Under the pieces are notes generated by a model, which searched no databases, had not been told where the DNA came from, and saw only the letters and a program-made list of their open reading frames with translations. This document shows, one piece after another, positions 1 to 7,556 of a stretch of 64,000 nt of DNA (position 1 is the first letter of the stretch; every line of letters starts with the position of its first letter). The stretch lies in contig DATFRP010000097.1 of the NCBI GenBank assembly GCA_035263125.1, positions 28,588 to 92,587 of the forward strand, written 5' to 3'. Position numbers and translations under genes: made by a program. The DNA is from Gp6-AA40 sp035263125. GTDB lineage: Bacteria; Acidobacteriota; Vicinamibacteria; Vicinamibacterales; UBA2999.

Positions 1-83
1 AAGCGGTCGAGGTCATGCGATCGATCAAGAGGGCGCTCGATCCCGACAACCGGATGAACCCGGGAAAAGTGGTGGTCCCGTAG
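1..83 (+). CDS. C-terminal end of an FAD-linked oxidase (GlcD-like), 5' truncated
   Basis: Only the last 26 codons lie in the window, read in the frame starting at base 3 and ending in TAG at 81-83. The visible peptide contains LDPDNRMNPGKVV, which matches the C-terminal signature of the FAD-binding glycolate oxidase / D-lactate dehydrogenase family (Leu-Asp-Pro-x-x-x-Met-Asn-Pro-Gly-Lys). In that family FAD is bound by an N-terminal PCMH domain that is outside the window. Substrate cannot be told. It converges on the kynureninase gene, with a nested hairpin between the two. Confidence 0.6.
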   Translation, partial: AVEVMRSIKRALDPDNRMNPGKVVVP

Positions 84-109
84 AGCGCGAGCTTCAGCCA
101 CGTACGGAG

Positions 110-159
110 GGGCCGCCTTCCGCCTCCGCTGACACTACGGCGGACAGGTCAGGCGGCCC
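110..159. terminator. Nested inverted repeat between convergent genes
   Basis: GGGCCGCCT at 110-118 pairs with AGGCGGCCC at 151-159, and inside it TCCGCC at 119-124 pairs with GGCGGA at 139-144. It sits between the ends of the oxidase fragment and kynureninase. There is no U-run, so an intrinsic terminator is only possible. The outer arm is the same GGCCGCCT unit that recurs at 9946, 40424 and 47066. Confidence 0.5.
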
Positions 160-168
160 GCTCGCGCT

Positions 169-1374
169 TCAGCTCGCGCGAACGACCTCGCCCAATGCGG
201 CGATCGCGTCGCGCAACTGATCGTCTCGCAAGTACGGGGCCGGACCGATTCGCAGGATGTCGCCGCGCGCGTCGGTGTAGACACCACGCGCGCGCAGCGC
301 GTGCGCGAGACGCCGTGCATCCGCCGACCGGACCGCGAGGAATCCACCTCGCCGCTCAACCGGCATAGGCTCGACCCGTGCGATCTCCGTCGACACGTCG
401 AGTGCCTCGAACGCCGACTTCAGCAAGTCGACCTGCCGCGCGTTGATCGCGCGCAGCGCGTGTGCCGTCAGATCCTGTTCACGATGAAACGCGAAGACGG
501 CGGCCGCCCGGTAATGTGAGGTCGGGTCGTACGTCGCGCCCGCGAACGCCGCGGCGCCCCGGCCGTACTCCACGCCTTCAGTGCGATCGTCGATCGCTTC
601 GAACGCAGCAAACCATCCGGTCAGCACGGGTCGCAGGCGAGACCCATCGGGCACGCGAAGAAAGCAGTTGCCCTCGCCGAGCTGACAGTACTTGTAGCCG
701 CCGCCGGTCACGAACGCGTTCTCGAGGCCCATCGCGCGAAGCCCGAACGGGATCACGTTGAGATGGTGATAGGCGTCGACGAGCAGACTCGCGCCGTGCC
801 GATGACACGCGCCGGCTACGCGATCGAGGCCGGGAACGATCTCGGCGGTCTCGAACAGTACCGACGACACCATCACCGCGGACGTGCGCGAATCGATCGA
901 CCCGGCCAGGCGCTCGGCGAGCGTGTCGACCGGACGTGCCGAGATCTTCGCTACCTCGAATCCCGCTTCCGCAAGTCGGTCCGCCTGGCGATGGATCGTG
1001 TGGAACTCGCCGTCGGTCGTGACGATCCGCGGTCGGTTCGACAGCGGCAGCGCTGACAACCAGCGTGTGACGAGCTCGTGCGTGTTCTGACCGAGGGCGA
1101 TGTTCGATGCCGTGTCTCCGAGAAGGCGGGCGAAGCCGTCTCGCACACGTCCCGCTTGAACGGCAGCCTGCACCCATTTGTCGTCGGCGAATTCCGCGGC
1201 GTCGAGCCACGCCCGCTGCTGGCCGTCGAAGCCGACATCGGGCCAGGCCTGGTGCGAGTGGCCGGTGAGGAGCAGACGTTCGCCAACACGGAAGCGCGAG
1301 TAATGCTGTGCCAGCGGGTTCTCGGTCACGGTTGAAGGAGCGGTTCGTTGTGGATGCTGGTTTGGACCGCCCAT
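169..1374 (-). CDS. kynU: Kynureninase
   Basis: 401 aa, a fold-type I PLP enzyme of the kynureninase family, which cleaves L-kynurenine (or 3-hydroxykynurenine) to anthranilate (or 3-hydroxyanthranilate) and alanine in the cytoplasm. Visible family features are ENPLAQHYSRFR near the N-terminus, the substrate/PLP region LLVDAYHHLNVIPF around residue 200, and the lysine segment GGGYKYCQLGEGNCFLR, where the Lys is the expected Schiff-base residue. A tryptophan 2,3-dioxygenase gene 1.4 kb away supports a role in tryptophan degradation. No kynurenine formamidase gene is present in the window. The ATG at 1374 is chosen; an in-frame GTG at 1329 is possible but has no better ribosome site. It diverges from the beta-propeller gene, 37 bp apart. 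Confidence 0.82.
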   Translation of the reverse strand: MGGPNQHPQRTAPSTVTENPLAQHYSRFRVGERLLLTGHSHQAWPDVGFDGQQRAWLDAAEFADDKWVQAAVQAGRVRDGFARLLGDTASNIALGQNTHELVTRWLSALPLSNRPRIVTTDGEFHTIHRQADRLAEAGFEVAKISARPVDTLAERLAGSIDSRTSAVMVSSVLFETAEIVPGLDRVAGACHRHGASLLVDAYHHLNVIPFGLRAMGLENAFVTGGGYKYCQLGEGNCFLRVPDGSRLRPVLTGWFAAFEAIDDRTEGVEYGRGAAAFAGATYDPTSHYRAAAVFAFHREQDLTAHALRAINARQVDLLKSAFEALDVSTEIARVEPMPVERRGGFLAVRSADARRLAHALRARGVYTDARGDILRIGPAPYLRDDQLRDAIAALGEVVRAS

Positions 1375-1411
1375 CCGAACATGCTAACCTCGCGCGCCTG
1401 GGAGACCGTTC

Positions 1412-2428
1412 ATGATTCGAGCGATCCGCCGAAGCCTTCTGCTCGCCGGGTTGGCGTGCTGTGCGTCGACCGCGACTGCACAGGTCCGCATCGTCCAGAC
1501 CAACTCTGGCGGCGACAACATCCATCTGATCGATCCTGCGACCAACGCGATCGTCGGCGAGGTTACCGGGGTGCCGATCAATCACGGGGCCGCGGCCGCG
1601 CCCGATGGCAGCCGGCTGTATTTCAGCAGTGAAGCCGAGCAGACGCTCCACGTGGTCGACGGCAAGACCCTGAAGACGGTCAAGTCGATTCCGCTGTCGG
1701 GCCGCCCGAACAACATCTCCATCAGTCCCGATGGCCGTCGCGTCTACGTGGGCATCGTCTCCGCGCCGGGCGCAGTGGACGTGATCGACACGACGTCAAT
1801 GGAACGCGTGAAGAGTATCGCGACCAAGGGCGGCATTCACAACGTCTACGTGACCCCCGACGGCACGCAGGTCGTCGCCGGATCGATTGCCGGCAGGCTG
1901 ATGACGGTGATCGATGCGAAGACCGACGAGCCGGTGTGGACGCTCTTCTCCGAAGGCGTGCGCCCGATTGCGTTCGAGGTGGGACCGGACCGATCGACGA
2001 AGCGGCTCTTCGTGCAGCTGTCGGAGGTCCACGGCTTCGCGGTGGTCGACTTCAAGCAGCGCAAGGAAGTCGCGCGCATCATGCTGCCCAACGACATTCC
2101 GGCGGAGAAGGTCGACAAGGGGCCGTTCAACGGATCGCCGTCGCACGGGATCGGCGTCGCACCAGATGGCAAGACGCTCTGGGTGACCAGCCGGCCGAAC
2201 GCACGCGTCTACGTCTACTCGCTGCCTGAACTGACACTGCTGCCCGGCCCCATCGATCTCGGCGGACGGCCGGACTGGGTGACGTTCACTCCGGACAGCA
2301 AGCTGATTTACATCGCCACCGAAAACACGGATACGGTGCATGCGATCGACGTGATGGCGCGCAAGGAAGTGGCGCGGATCAAAGTCGGCAAGTCACCGAA
2401 GCGCAACATCACAATGGTCACGAAGTAG
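1412..2428 (+). CDS. Exported YVTN-type beta-propeller protein
   Basis: 338 aa with a Sec signal peptide (MIRAIRRSLLLAGLACCASTA, cleavage near AQ). The rest consists of repeated propeller blades with the 'PDG..(V/L)Y' and 'V.VID..T' pattern, for example SPDGRRVYVG, TPDGTQVVAG and APDGKTLWVT, about seven blades. Such propellers in the periplasm bind partners or carry redox cofactors, but no catalytic motif is visible. GGGAGA seven bases before the ATG is a good ribosome site. Its TAG stop shares one base with the GTG of the following cytochrome c gene, so the two are very likely co-translated and may act together. Confidence 0.75.
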   Translation: MIRAIRRSLLLAGLACCASTATAQVRIVQTNSGGDNIHLIDPATNAIVGEVTGVPINHGAAAAPDGSRLYFSSEAEQTLHVVDGKTLKTVKSIPLSGRPNNISISPDGRRVYVGIVSAPGAVDVIDTTSMERVKSIATKGGIHNVYVTPDGTQVVAGSIAGRLMTVIDAKTDEPVWTLFSEGVRPIAFEVGPDRSTKRLFVQLSEVHGFAVVDFKQRKEVARIMLPNDIPAEKVDKGPFNGSPSHGIGVAPDGKTLWVTSRPNARVYVYSLPELTLLPGPIDLGGRPDWVTFTPDSKLIYIATENTDTVHAIDVMARKEVARIKVGKSPKRNITMVTK

Positions 2429-2745
2429 TGCGTGCGCTGATAGCGATCGGTGCGTCCGTACTGTTCACGACGATCGCGATGACGGTATCACCTGCCGTCG
2501 CCGCGGGCCCGGAAGACGAGTTGCCTGACGGCGAAGGCAAGAAGATCCTCCTGTCGTCGTGCACGAGCTGCCATGAGCTCACCGAGGTGACGAAGTTTCG
2601 TGGCTACTACAACCGCGATCAGTGGCGCGACATCGTGGTGACGATGATGGAGTACGGCGCCCCGGTGGACTCGAAGCAGGTCGAGGTGCTTGCCGACTAC
2701 CTCGCCGCCTCTCTCGGCAAGCATGAGTGGACGAGAAATCGCTGA
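2428..2745 (+). CDS. Small exported monohaem cytochrome c
   Basis: 105 aa; hydrophobic N-terminal signal (VLFTTIAMTVSPAVAAG) followed by one haem-attachment motif CTSCH around residue 47. The downstream segment YYNRDQWRDIVVTMMEYGAP resembles class I cytochromes that accompany periplasmic quinoprotein or propeller dehydrogenases; a Met within it is the likely sixth haem ligand. The start is GTG at 2428-2430, overlapping the TAG of the propeller gene by one base, which implies translational coupling. Probable role: electron acceptor for, or partner of, the propeller protein; this is inferred from coupling only. It converges on tryptophan dioxygenase with only 9 bp between stops. Confidence 0.75.
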   Translation: MRALIAIGASVLFTTIAMTVSPAVAAGPEDELPDGEGKKILLSSCTSCHELTEVTKFRGYYNRDQWRDIVVTMMEYGAPVDSKQVEVLADYLAASLGKHEWTRNR

Positions 2746-2754
2746 TCCATCCCA

Positions 2755-3555
2755 CTACAGCTTCGAACGAATCTCCCACACATCGGGAAACAGGTTTCGC
2801 CCCATCGTCGTGCGGAGGTATGCCGCGCCGCTCGAACCCCCCGTGCCCGGCTTCACGCCGATCGTGCGTTCGACCATTCGGACGTGGCGGTAACGCCACT
2901 CTTCGAATCCTTCGTCCAGATCGACCAGCCGCTCGCAGATCTCGGTCGTTTTTGGGTCGCGACGATAGACGTCGAGCAGCACCTGCTGGACGTCCAACGA
3001 GGCCTCGAGCCGCTTCGTGTGATCGCGCGTCAGTTGTGATTCCGGAATGGGATATCCCTCGCGCGCAAGGTAGTGGAGGAAGGCGTCCCACACCGTGGGC
3101 TCGCGGTAGCGTCGCTCGAGTGCCAGGCGCCCCCGGCTGCCCGCCGGGAAACGATCGATCGCCGCCGGGCTCTTGGCGCCGAGGACGAATTCGATCTGAC
3201 GGAACTGATCGGATTGAAATCCGCTGGCCGCTTCGAGGCGTGATCGGAACGATTGGAATTCGAGCGGCGTCATCGTCTCGAGGATGTCGAGTTGCGCGAC
3301 GAGCACCTTGAGGATCGTGAGGATCCGCTTCAACGTGTGTTGCGCGCGATGCGGCTCGTCGCGTTCGAACAGCCGCCGGACGTGATCGAGCTCGTGCAGC
3401 AGCTCCTTGAACCAGAGCTCGTACACCTGATGGATCACGATGAACAGTGTCTCGTCGTGTTCCGGACCGGTCGAGCGCGGCTGCTGCAGCGAGAGGAGCT
3501 CGTCCAGCTTCAGATAGCTCGTGTAGGTGACCGCTGGATGTGAAGCATCATTCAT
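2755..3555 (-). CDS. kynA: Tryptophan 2,3-dioxygenase
   Basis: 266 aa, full length for bacterial TDO. The haem enzyme inserts O2 into L-tryptophan to give N-formylkynurenine, the first step of the kynurenine pathway. Recognisable motifs are TYTSYLKLDELL at the N-terminus, the active-site His segment ETLFIVIHQVYELWFKELL, and the C-terminal haem-ligand/substrate region RYRHVRMVERTIGVKPGTGG. The ATG at 3555 is chosen because the protein family begins just before TYTSYL; the open frame extends upstream without similarity. The start overlaps the stop of the MutS-like gene (TGA at 3548-3550), so the two are read from one mRNA. Confidence 0.93.
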   Translation of the reverse strand: MNDASHPAVTYTSYLKLDELLSLQQPRSTGPEHDETLFIVIHQVYELWFKELLHELDHVRRLFERDEPHRAQHTLKRILTILKVLVAQLDILETMTPLEFQSFRSRLEAASGFQSDQFRQIEFVLGAKSPAAIDRFPAGSRGRLALERRYREPTVWDAFLHYLAREGYPIPESQLTRDHTKRLEASLDVQQVLLDVYRRDPKTTEICERLVDLDEGFEEWRYRHVRMVERTIGVKPGTGGSSGAAYLRTTMGRNLFPDVWEIRSKL

Positions 3556-5383
3556 GCGAAGACTCCGGAACGTCCAGTCCGACGGCGCGCATGAGGGCGA
3601 TCGCGTTGCTCCGCGTGACCGGCCCCTGTTTGAGTCGATAGTCAAAGCGGATATCGTGCCCGTCGAACCAATCGTCGAAGTGCACGTTGGCCGCGCGCGG
3701 CGCCAGCTCACGGGCGATCGCGGTGAGCGCGAGATCGTGTGTGGTGATGAGGCCGATCGCGCCGCGATCGAGCAGACCGCGCAGCACGCCGGATGATCCC
3801 ACGAGCCGATCCTGCGAGTTCGTCCCGTGAAACAGCTCATCGAGCAGAAACAACAGCGGCAGCGGGCCTGCGGCGAGGTCGGCGAGCTCGCGGATTCGTG
3901 TGATCTCGGCGTAGAAGCGGGAACGTCCTTCGAGCAGTGAATCCTGAATGCGCAGCGTGGCCCCGACGGCGAGCGTCGAAACGCGCAGCGACGAGGCGCG
4001 CACCGTGGCGCCGGCGAGAGCCAGGACCGTGTTCACACCGACAGTGCGCAACATCGTGCTCTTTCCCGACATGTTCGAACCGCTGACGATGAGCAGACCC
4101 GGCTCACGGCCAAGCCGGATGTCGTTGCGGACCGTGCGCGCTGCCGGCAGCAGCGGATGGCCAAGCTCGTTCCCTTCGAACACCGCGACGGGCCGGCTGT
4201 CCGTTGACGACAGGATGATCTCGGGAAAGGGATCGGATGGGTGCTCGAAACGATACGCCGACAGCGACGAGAACGCTTCGAACTCCGCGGCCGCGTCGAG
4301 CCATCGACGGATGTGACGGCCGTGCTCGCTCCGCCATGCCTCGATCGCCCACGCCACGTGCGTGCCCCACATCACCGGAAGCGACAGCAGCAGGAAGAAG
4401 AGATTGTCCTGCCAGTCGTGGAGCTCGACGAGTCGATGCAGGAAGCGAATCGCACGCGATGCGGAGCCGCCGCGGCCTTCGAGCGCGCGATGAAGCGCGG
4501 CGAGACGCGGAGATGAGAAGCGCTGCGGCTCGAGCTGCTCGAGCAGGTGGCCGAGGACGTCGAGATCGTGTGCTGCCGCATCGGCTCGCCGGAGCGCCTG
4601 CTCGACGCGTTTCTGCTGGGGCCAGGCGAACGCGACCTGCACCGCAAGCGCGATCTGCAGCGGCCATTCGATGCGGGTCGTGAGCCAGATGACGATCATC
4701 GCAATCACGACGAGTGTCATCGATGCGGCGACCCAACGCAGCCACGGAGGTGAGAGCAAGGGCGGCGACTCCGCCCACGCGACCACTGCTTCGCCGTTGA
4801 CGCCCGCTCGCACATCGGTGCCGGCCAGCGAGAGGCGTTCTCGCAGATCGAGCAGCGCGGTCATCTCCGCTACGCCCTGCTGGCGTTCGGTGATCTCACT
4901 CGGTGTCGCTGGCGACTTCAGCCAGCGGGCCAGCGTGTCCTCTCCCGTTCGCGTTCGCGCGATCGACAGGAGCTCGAACAGCGAGCCTCGCCCGAACAGA
5001 TCCAGATCGTTGGCGTATGGATGGCCCTCGTCCAGGAACCGTTCGCCCGGTTCACCCATGCCGTGCCAGCGATCCTCGATGCGCGCGAGCCCGCGCTGGT
5101 AGAACGCCATCGCCCGCGCGGCCCCATCGCGCGCCCGGATCACGGTGTCGTGACGCTGCACGAGCACTCCGAACACGACGACCGGGATCAGCAGAAGCCA
5201 GTACGAGACGAGCGCATTCCAGGCCAGGACGAGCAGCAGCACGAACAGACCGACCGCAGCCAGGCGCGCGTTGCTGTAACGGAGCTCGAGCCTTGAAAGC
5301 CGACCATGCGTCGCCCGGCGCTCCTCGAGGCGGCGAGTGTATTCGGCCGACGGTGAAGACACGCTTGATTGTGGCTCAGCCAA
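3548..5383 (-). CDS. Membrane-anchored MutS-like ATPase
   Basis: 611 aa. The C-terminal third is a MutS ATPase: ELGHPLLP around residue 406, Walker A GSNMSGKST at 435-443, Walker B LFLLDE at 511-516 and the following HGTNS loop, then ITTHDL. The N-terminal two thirds contain hydrophobic segments at about residues 41-75, 216-255 and 327-347, so the protein is predicted to sit in the inner membrane. The mismatch-recognition domain of MutS is absent. This matches the small membrane-bound MutS-like family known mainly from genome annotation; its function is not established, and canonical mismatch repair should not be assumed. It is transcribed with tryptophan dioxygenase (8-bp overlap) and diverges from the MocR regulator. 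Confidence 0.8.
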   Translation of the reverse strand: MAEPQSSVSSPSAEYTRRLEERRATHGRLSRLELRYSNARLAAVGLFVLLLVLAWNALVSYWLLLIPVVVFGVLVQRHDTVIRARDGAARAMAFYQRGLARIEDRWHGMGEPGERFLDEGHPYANDLDLFGRGSLFELLSIARTRTGEDTLARWLKSPATPSEITERQQGVAEMTALLDLRERLSLAGTDVRAGVNGEAVVAWAESPPLLSPPWLRWVAASMTLVVIAMIVIWLTTRIEWPLQIALAVQVAFAWPQQKRVEQALRRADAAAHDLDVLGHLLEQLEPQRFSSPRLAALHRALEGRGGSASRAIRFLHRLVELHDWQDNLFFLLLSLPVMWGTHVAWAIEAWRSEHGRHIRRWLDAAAEFEAFSSLSAYRFEHPSDPFPEIILSSTDSRPVAVFEGNELGHPLLPAARTVRNDIRLGREPGLLIVSGSNMSGKSTMLRTVGVNTVLALAGATVRASSLRVSTLAVGATLRIQDSLLEGRSRFYAEITRIRELADLAAGPLPLLFLLDELFHGTNSQDRLVGSSGVLRGLLDRGAIGLITTHDLALTAIARELAPRAANVHFDDWFDGHDIRFDYRLKQGPVTRSNAIALMRAVGLDVPESSHE

Positions 5384-5449
5384 GGAGGCTCGCGGTTCAG
5401 GCCTCGGGCGTCAGGATGGGCCAGCTCGCGCGGTGACGCCGGCAGCTTA

Positions 5450-5471
5450 TGTTACAGTACAACAATATAAT
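5450..5471 (+). promoter_or_regulatory. Candidate operator and -10 box before the MocR gene
   Basis: An imperfect dyad TGTTACAGTACAACA occupies 5450-5464 (outer four bases of each side fully complementary), and TATAAT follows at 5466-5471. The ATG of the MocR gene begins at 5475, so either the message is nearly leaderless or the box is not the active -10. The region also lies upstream of the divergent MutS-like gene. MocR regulators often control their own gene, so autoregulation is plausible but inferred. Confidence 0.35.
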
Positions 5472-5474
5472 GAG

Positions 5475-6809
5475 ATGTCTCAAATACGAATACATGGTTC
5501 AAATGCTGCAGAAATAGCGGCATCTATTGAGAGGGCTGTCGAGGCTGGGACGCTACGCAGCGGTGCCCGCTTGCCGACCATCCGCGATCTGGCCGGGACG
5601 CTCAAGGTCAGCCCGGTCACAGTGGCGGCGGCGTATCGAGCGCTCCAATCGCGGGGACTGGTAGAGGGCAGCGGTCGCCGCGGCACTCGGGTTCGCCAGC
5701 CCCCGCATCACCAGGTCGCAGTCGGCCATACCCCGGCCGCCGCCGTTCACGAGGCGGGTGGCCTCATCGATCTGGCGACGGGCAATCCCGATCCCGACCT
5801 CCTCCCGCCGATTGGCCCGCATCTTCACGGGCTCAGTCACACGACGCATCTGTACGGCGATCCGCTCGCGTTTCGGCCGCTCGTCGCGTTTGCGGCTTCC
5901 GAGTTCGAGGCCGACGGAATCCCAGCGGAGCATGTCGTGATCGCAAGCGGGTCGCTCGACGCGATTGAGCGTGTGCTGCGCGAGCATGTGCGCCCGGGTG
6001 GTCGAGTGGTGGTGGAAGATCCCACCCTGCCGTCGTTGTTGGAGTTGCTCGCGTCACTTGGTCTCCCGCCTCATCCCGCAGCCCTCGATGACGAAGGCCC
6101 CGAGCCGGACGCGCTCGAGCGTGCGCTGCGCGGTCCCACCGGCGCGGTGATTCTCTCGTCGCGGGCGCAGAATCCTACGGGAGCGGCCATCACGACGCGT
6201 CGTGCCGCGGACCTCGCGCGAATCCTTCGTCGTCACCCGCGACCGCTGCTCATCGAGATCGACTCGGCTGGGCCGGTGTCCGGGACACCAGCCGTCACAG
6301 TGATCGATCCGTCGCGCCCGCATTGGGCGGTTGTGAGATCGACGTCGAAGTTCCTTGGGCCTGACCTGCGCATCGCCGCGCTCGCGTCTGATGCGCTCAC
6401 CGCGGGACGAGTGCTGCGGAGGCAGGCGCTCGGCGTGCGCTGGGTGAGCCACCTGCTGCAGGCGCTGACGCTGTCGCTCTGGTCCGATCCGTCGAGTGGC
6501 CGTCGCCTGGCTCGTGCGGCCGACGTCTATCGACAGCGCCGAGCCTCGTTGATCGAAGCGCTCGCATCGCACGGGATCCATTCGCAGGGGCGCTCGGGTC
6601 TGCACGTGTGGGTTCCAGTGCGCGGGGAGACCGCCACCGTCAGTGGACTTGCCGCGCGCGGGTGGTCCGTTGCGGCCGGCGAGCGCTTCCGATTGCGAAG
6701 CGCTCCCGCCATCCGCATCACCACATCGGCTCTGGCACCTGACGAGGGGCAGCGCCTGGCCGCCGATCTCGCGGCCGTGCTTCATCCGGCGGCGGCGACG
6801 TCTGCATGA
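5475..6809 (+). CDS. MocR-type GntR/aminotransferase transcriptional regulator
   Basis: 444 aa. Residues about 1-70 form a GntR winged helix (SGARLPTIRDLAGTLKVSP...VTVAAAYRALQSRGLVEG). The rest is a fold-type I aminotransferase-like domain with LASGNPDPDLLP-like start (ATGNPDPDLLPPI), the 'SRAQNPTGAAI' turn and the PLP lysine in STSKFLGPDLRIA. MocR proteins use PLP or a PLP adduct as effector to control genes such as those of vitamin B6, GABA or amino-acid metabolism. The ATG at 5475 is chosen because the winged helix begins right after it. The target genes are not evident from the neighbourhood. The last 92 bp overlap the convergent DUF2461 gene. Confidence 0.85.
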   Translation: MSQIRIHGSNAAEIAASIERAVEAGTLRSGARLPTIRDLAGTLKVSPVTVAAAYRALQSRGLVEGSGRRGTRVRQPPHHQVAVGHTPAAAVHEAGGLIDLATGNPDPDLLPPIGPHLHGLSHTTHLYGDPLAFRPLVAFAASEFEADGIPAEHVVIASGSLDAIERVLREHVRPGGRVVVEDPTLPSLLELLASLGLPPHPAALDDEGPEPDALERALRGPTGAVILSSRAQNPTGAAITTRRAADLARILRRHPRPLLIEIDSAGPVSGTPAVTVIDPSRPHWAVVRSTSKFLGPDLRIAALASDALTAGRVLRRQALGVRWVSHLLQALTLSLWSDPSSGRRLARAADVYRQRRASLIEALASHGIHSQGRSGLHVWVPVRGETATVSGLAARGWSVAAGERFRLRSAPAIRITTSALAPDEGQRLAADLAAVLHPAAATSA

Positions 6810-7473
6810 GCCGGGGCTCGAGGGCGGCATTGAGAAACTGCACGAGCGGTGCGACGCCCTTGAAGACATTCAGCAACTCTCGGTAGAAACGCGGGCTCGT
6901 CGCGAGCGAGGCTTCATACTCGCAGGCGCCGAGGAATTGCTTGAACTGCAGATAGTGCGCGGCGGGATGGTCCTTGGCGTACCCCAATGGGACGCGTGTC
7001 AATCGTTCGCCCGTCAATGCACCGACCGTCCGCTTGAATGCCGGCGCAGTCACGAGGCGATGAAAGCGCGGGTGGCTCGACGCGATCTGCGCGCGGATGT
7101 CGTGCAGGTCGGCGGTCGTCGGCATGTACATCCCTCCCCCCATCCACACCCATCCCGGCGCAATTTCCATGTAGAGACCGGCGCCTTCGCCGCGTGGAAA
7201 GCTCCGCCGCGGGAAACGCGCCGCGACATGCGTCTTGTACGGTGTTTTGTCGCTGCTGAATCTCGTGTCCCGATAGACGCGAAACAACGACACCTTGGGA
7301 TCGGCGACGAGCTCCGGCGCGAAGGTCCGCATGTCGGCGGCCAGTCGTTCCACGAGCGCGATCATGGGCGTCTTGACGTGCTGCTCGTACTCGTCTTTTC
7401 GTGGGAGGAACCACTCGCGACGGTTATTGCGTTTGAGGGCCCCGAGAAACGAGAGTGTTTTCTTCGTGAACAT
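6718..7473 (-). CDS. DUF2461 family protein
   Basis: 251 aa, cytoplasmic, no signal or membrane segment. The sequence follows the DUF2461 (TIGR02453) family: FLGALKRNNRREWF near the N-terminus, then VSLFRVYRDTRFSSDKTPYK and the GLYMEIAPGWVWMGGGMYMP segment. The biochemical function of the family is unknown. The last ~28 residues (QTSPPPDEARPRDRR onward) are low-complexity and are encoded antisense to the C-terminus of the MocR gene, so they are probably a late extension beyond the conserved domain. It diverges from parC across a palindromic repeat. Confidence 0.8.
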   Translation of the reverse strand: MFTKKTLSFLGALKRNNRREWFLPRKDEYEQHVKTPMIALVERLAADMRTFAPELVADPKVSLFRVYRDTRFSSDKTPYKTHVAARFPRRSFPRGEGAGLYMEIAPGWVWMGGGMYMPTTADLHDIRAQIASSHPRFHRLVTAPAFKRTVGALTGERLTRVPLGYAKDHPAAHYLQFKQFLGACEYEASLATSPRFYRELLNVFKGVAPLVQFLNAALEPRLMQTSPPPDEARPRDRRPGAAPRQVPEPMW

Positions 7474-7474
7474 C

Positions 7475-7556
7475 GTAGGTCAAAGGTCAAGAGTCAAAGG
7501 TTACACTTACACCTACACCTTTGACCTCACCTTTGCCCTTTGACCTTTGATCTGAC
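7475..7556. repeat. TCAAAGG/CCTTTGA inverted repeat
   Basis: The left part has direct copies of GTCAAAGGTCAAGAGTCAAAG; the right part has the complement, with CCTTTGACCTCACC and CCCTTTGACCTTTGA. The two halves can pair into an imperfect hairpin of about 30 bp with a loop around TTACACTTACACCTACA. The repeat fills the entire space between the start codons of DUF2461 and parC, leaving no room for ordinary promoters outside it. Confidence 0.7.

Noticed and set aside
169..3555. Complete kynurenine operon
   Set aside because: Kynureninase and tryptophan dioxygenase are separated by two unrelated plus-strand genes, and no formamidase gene is present.
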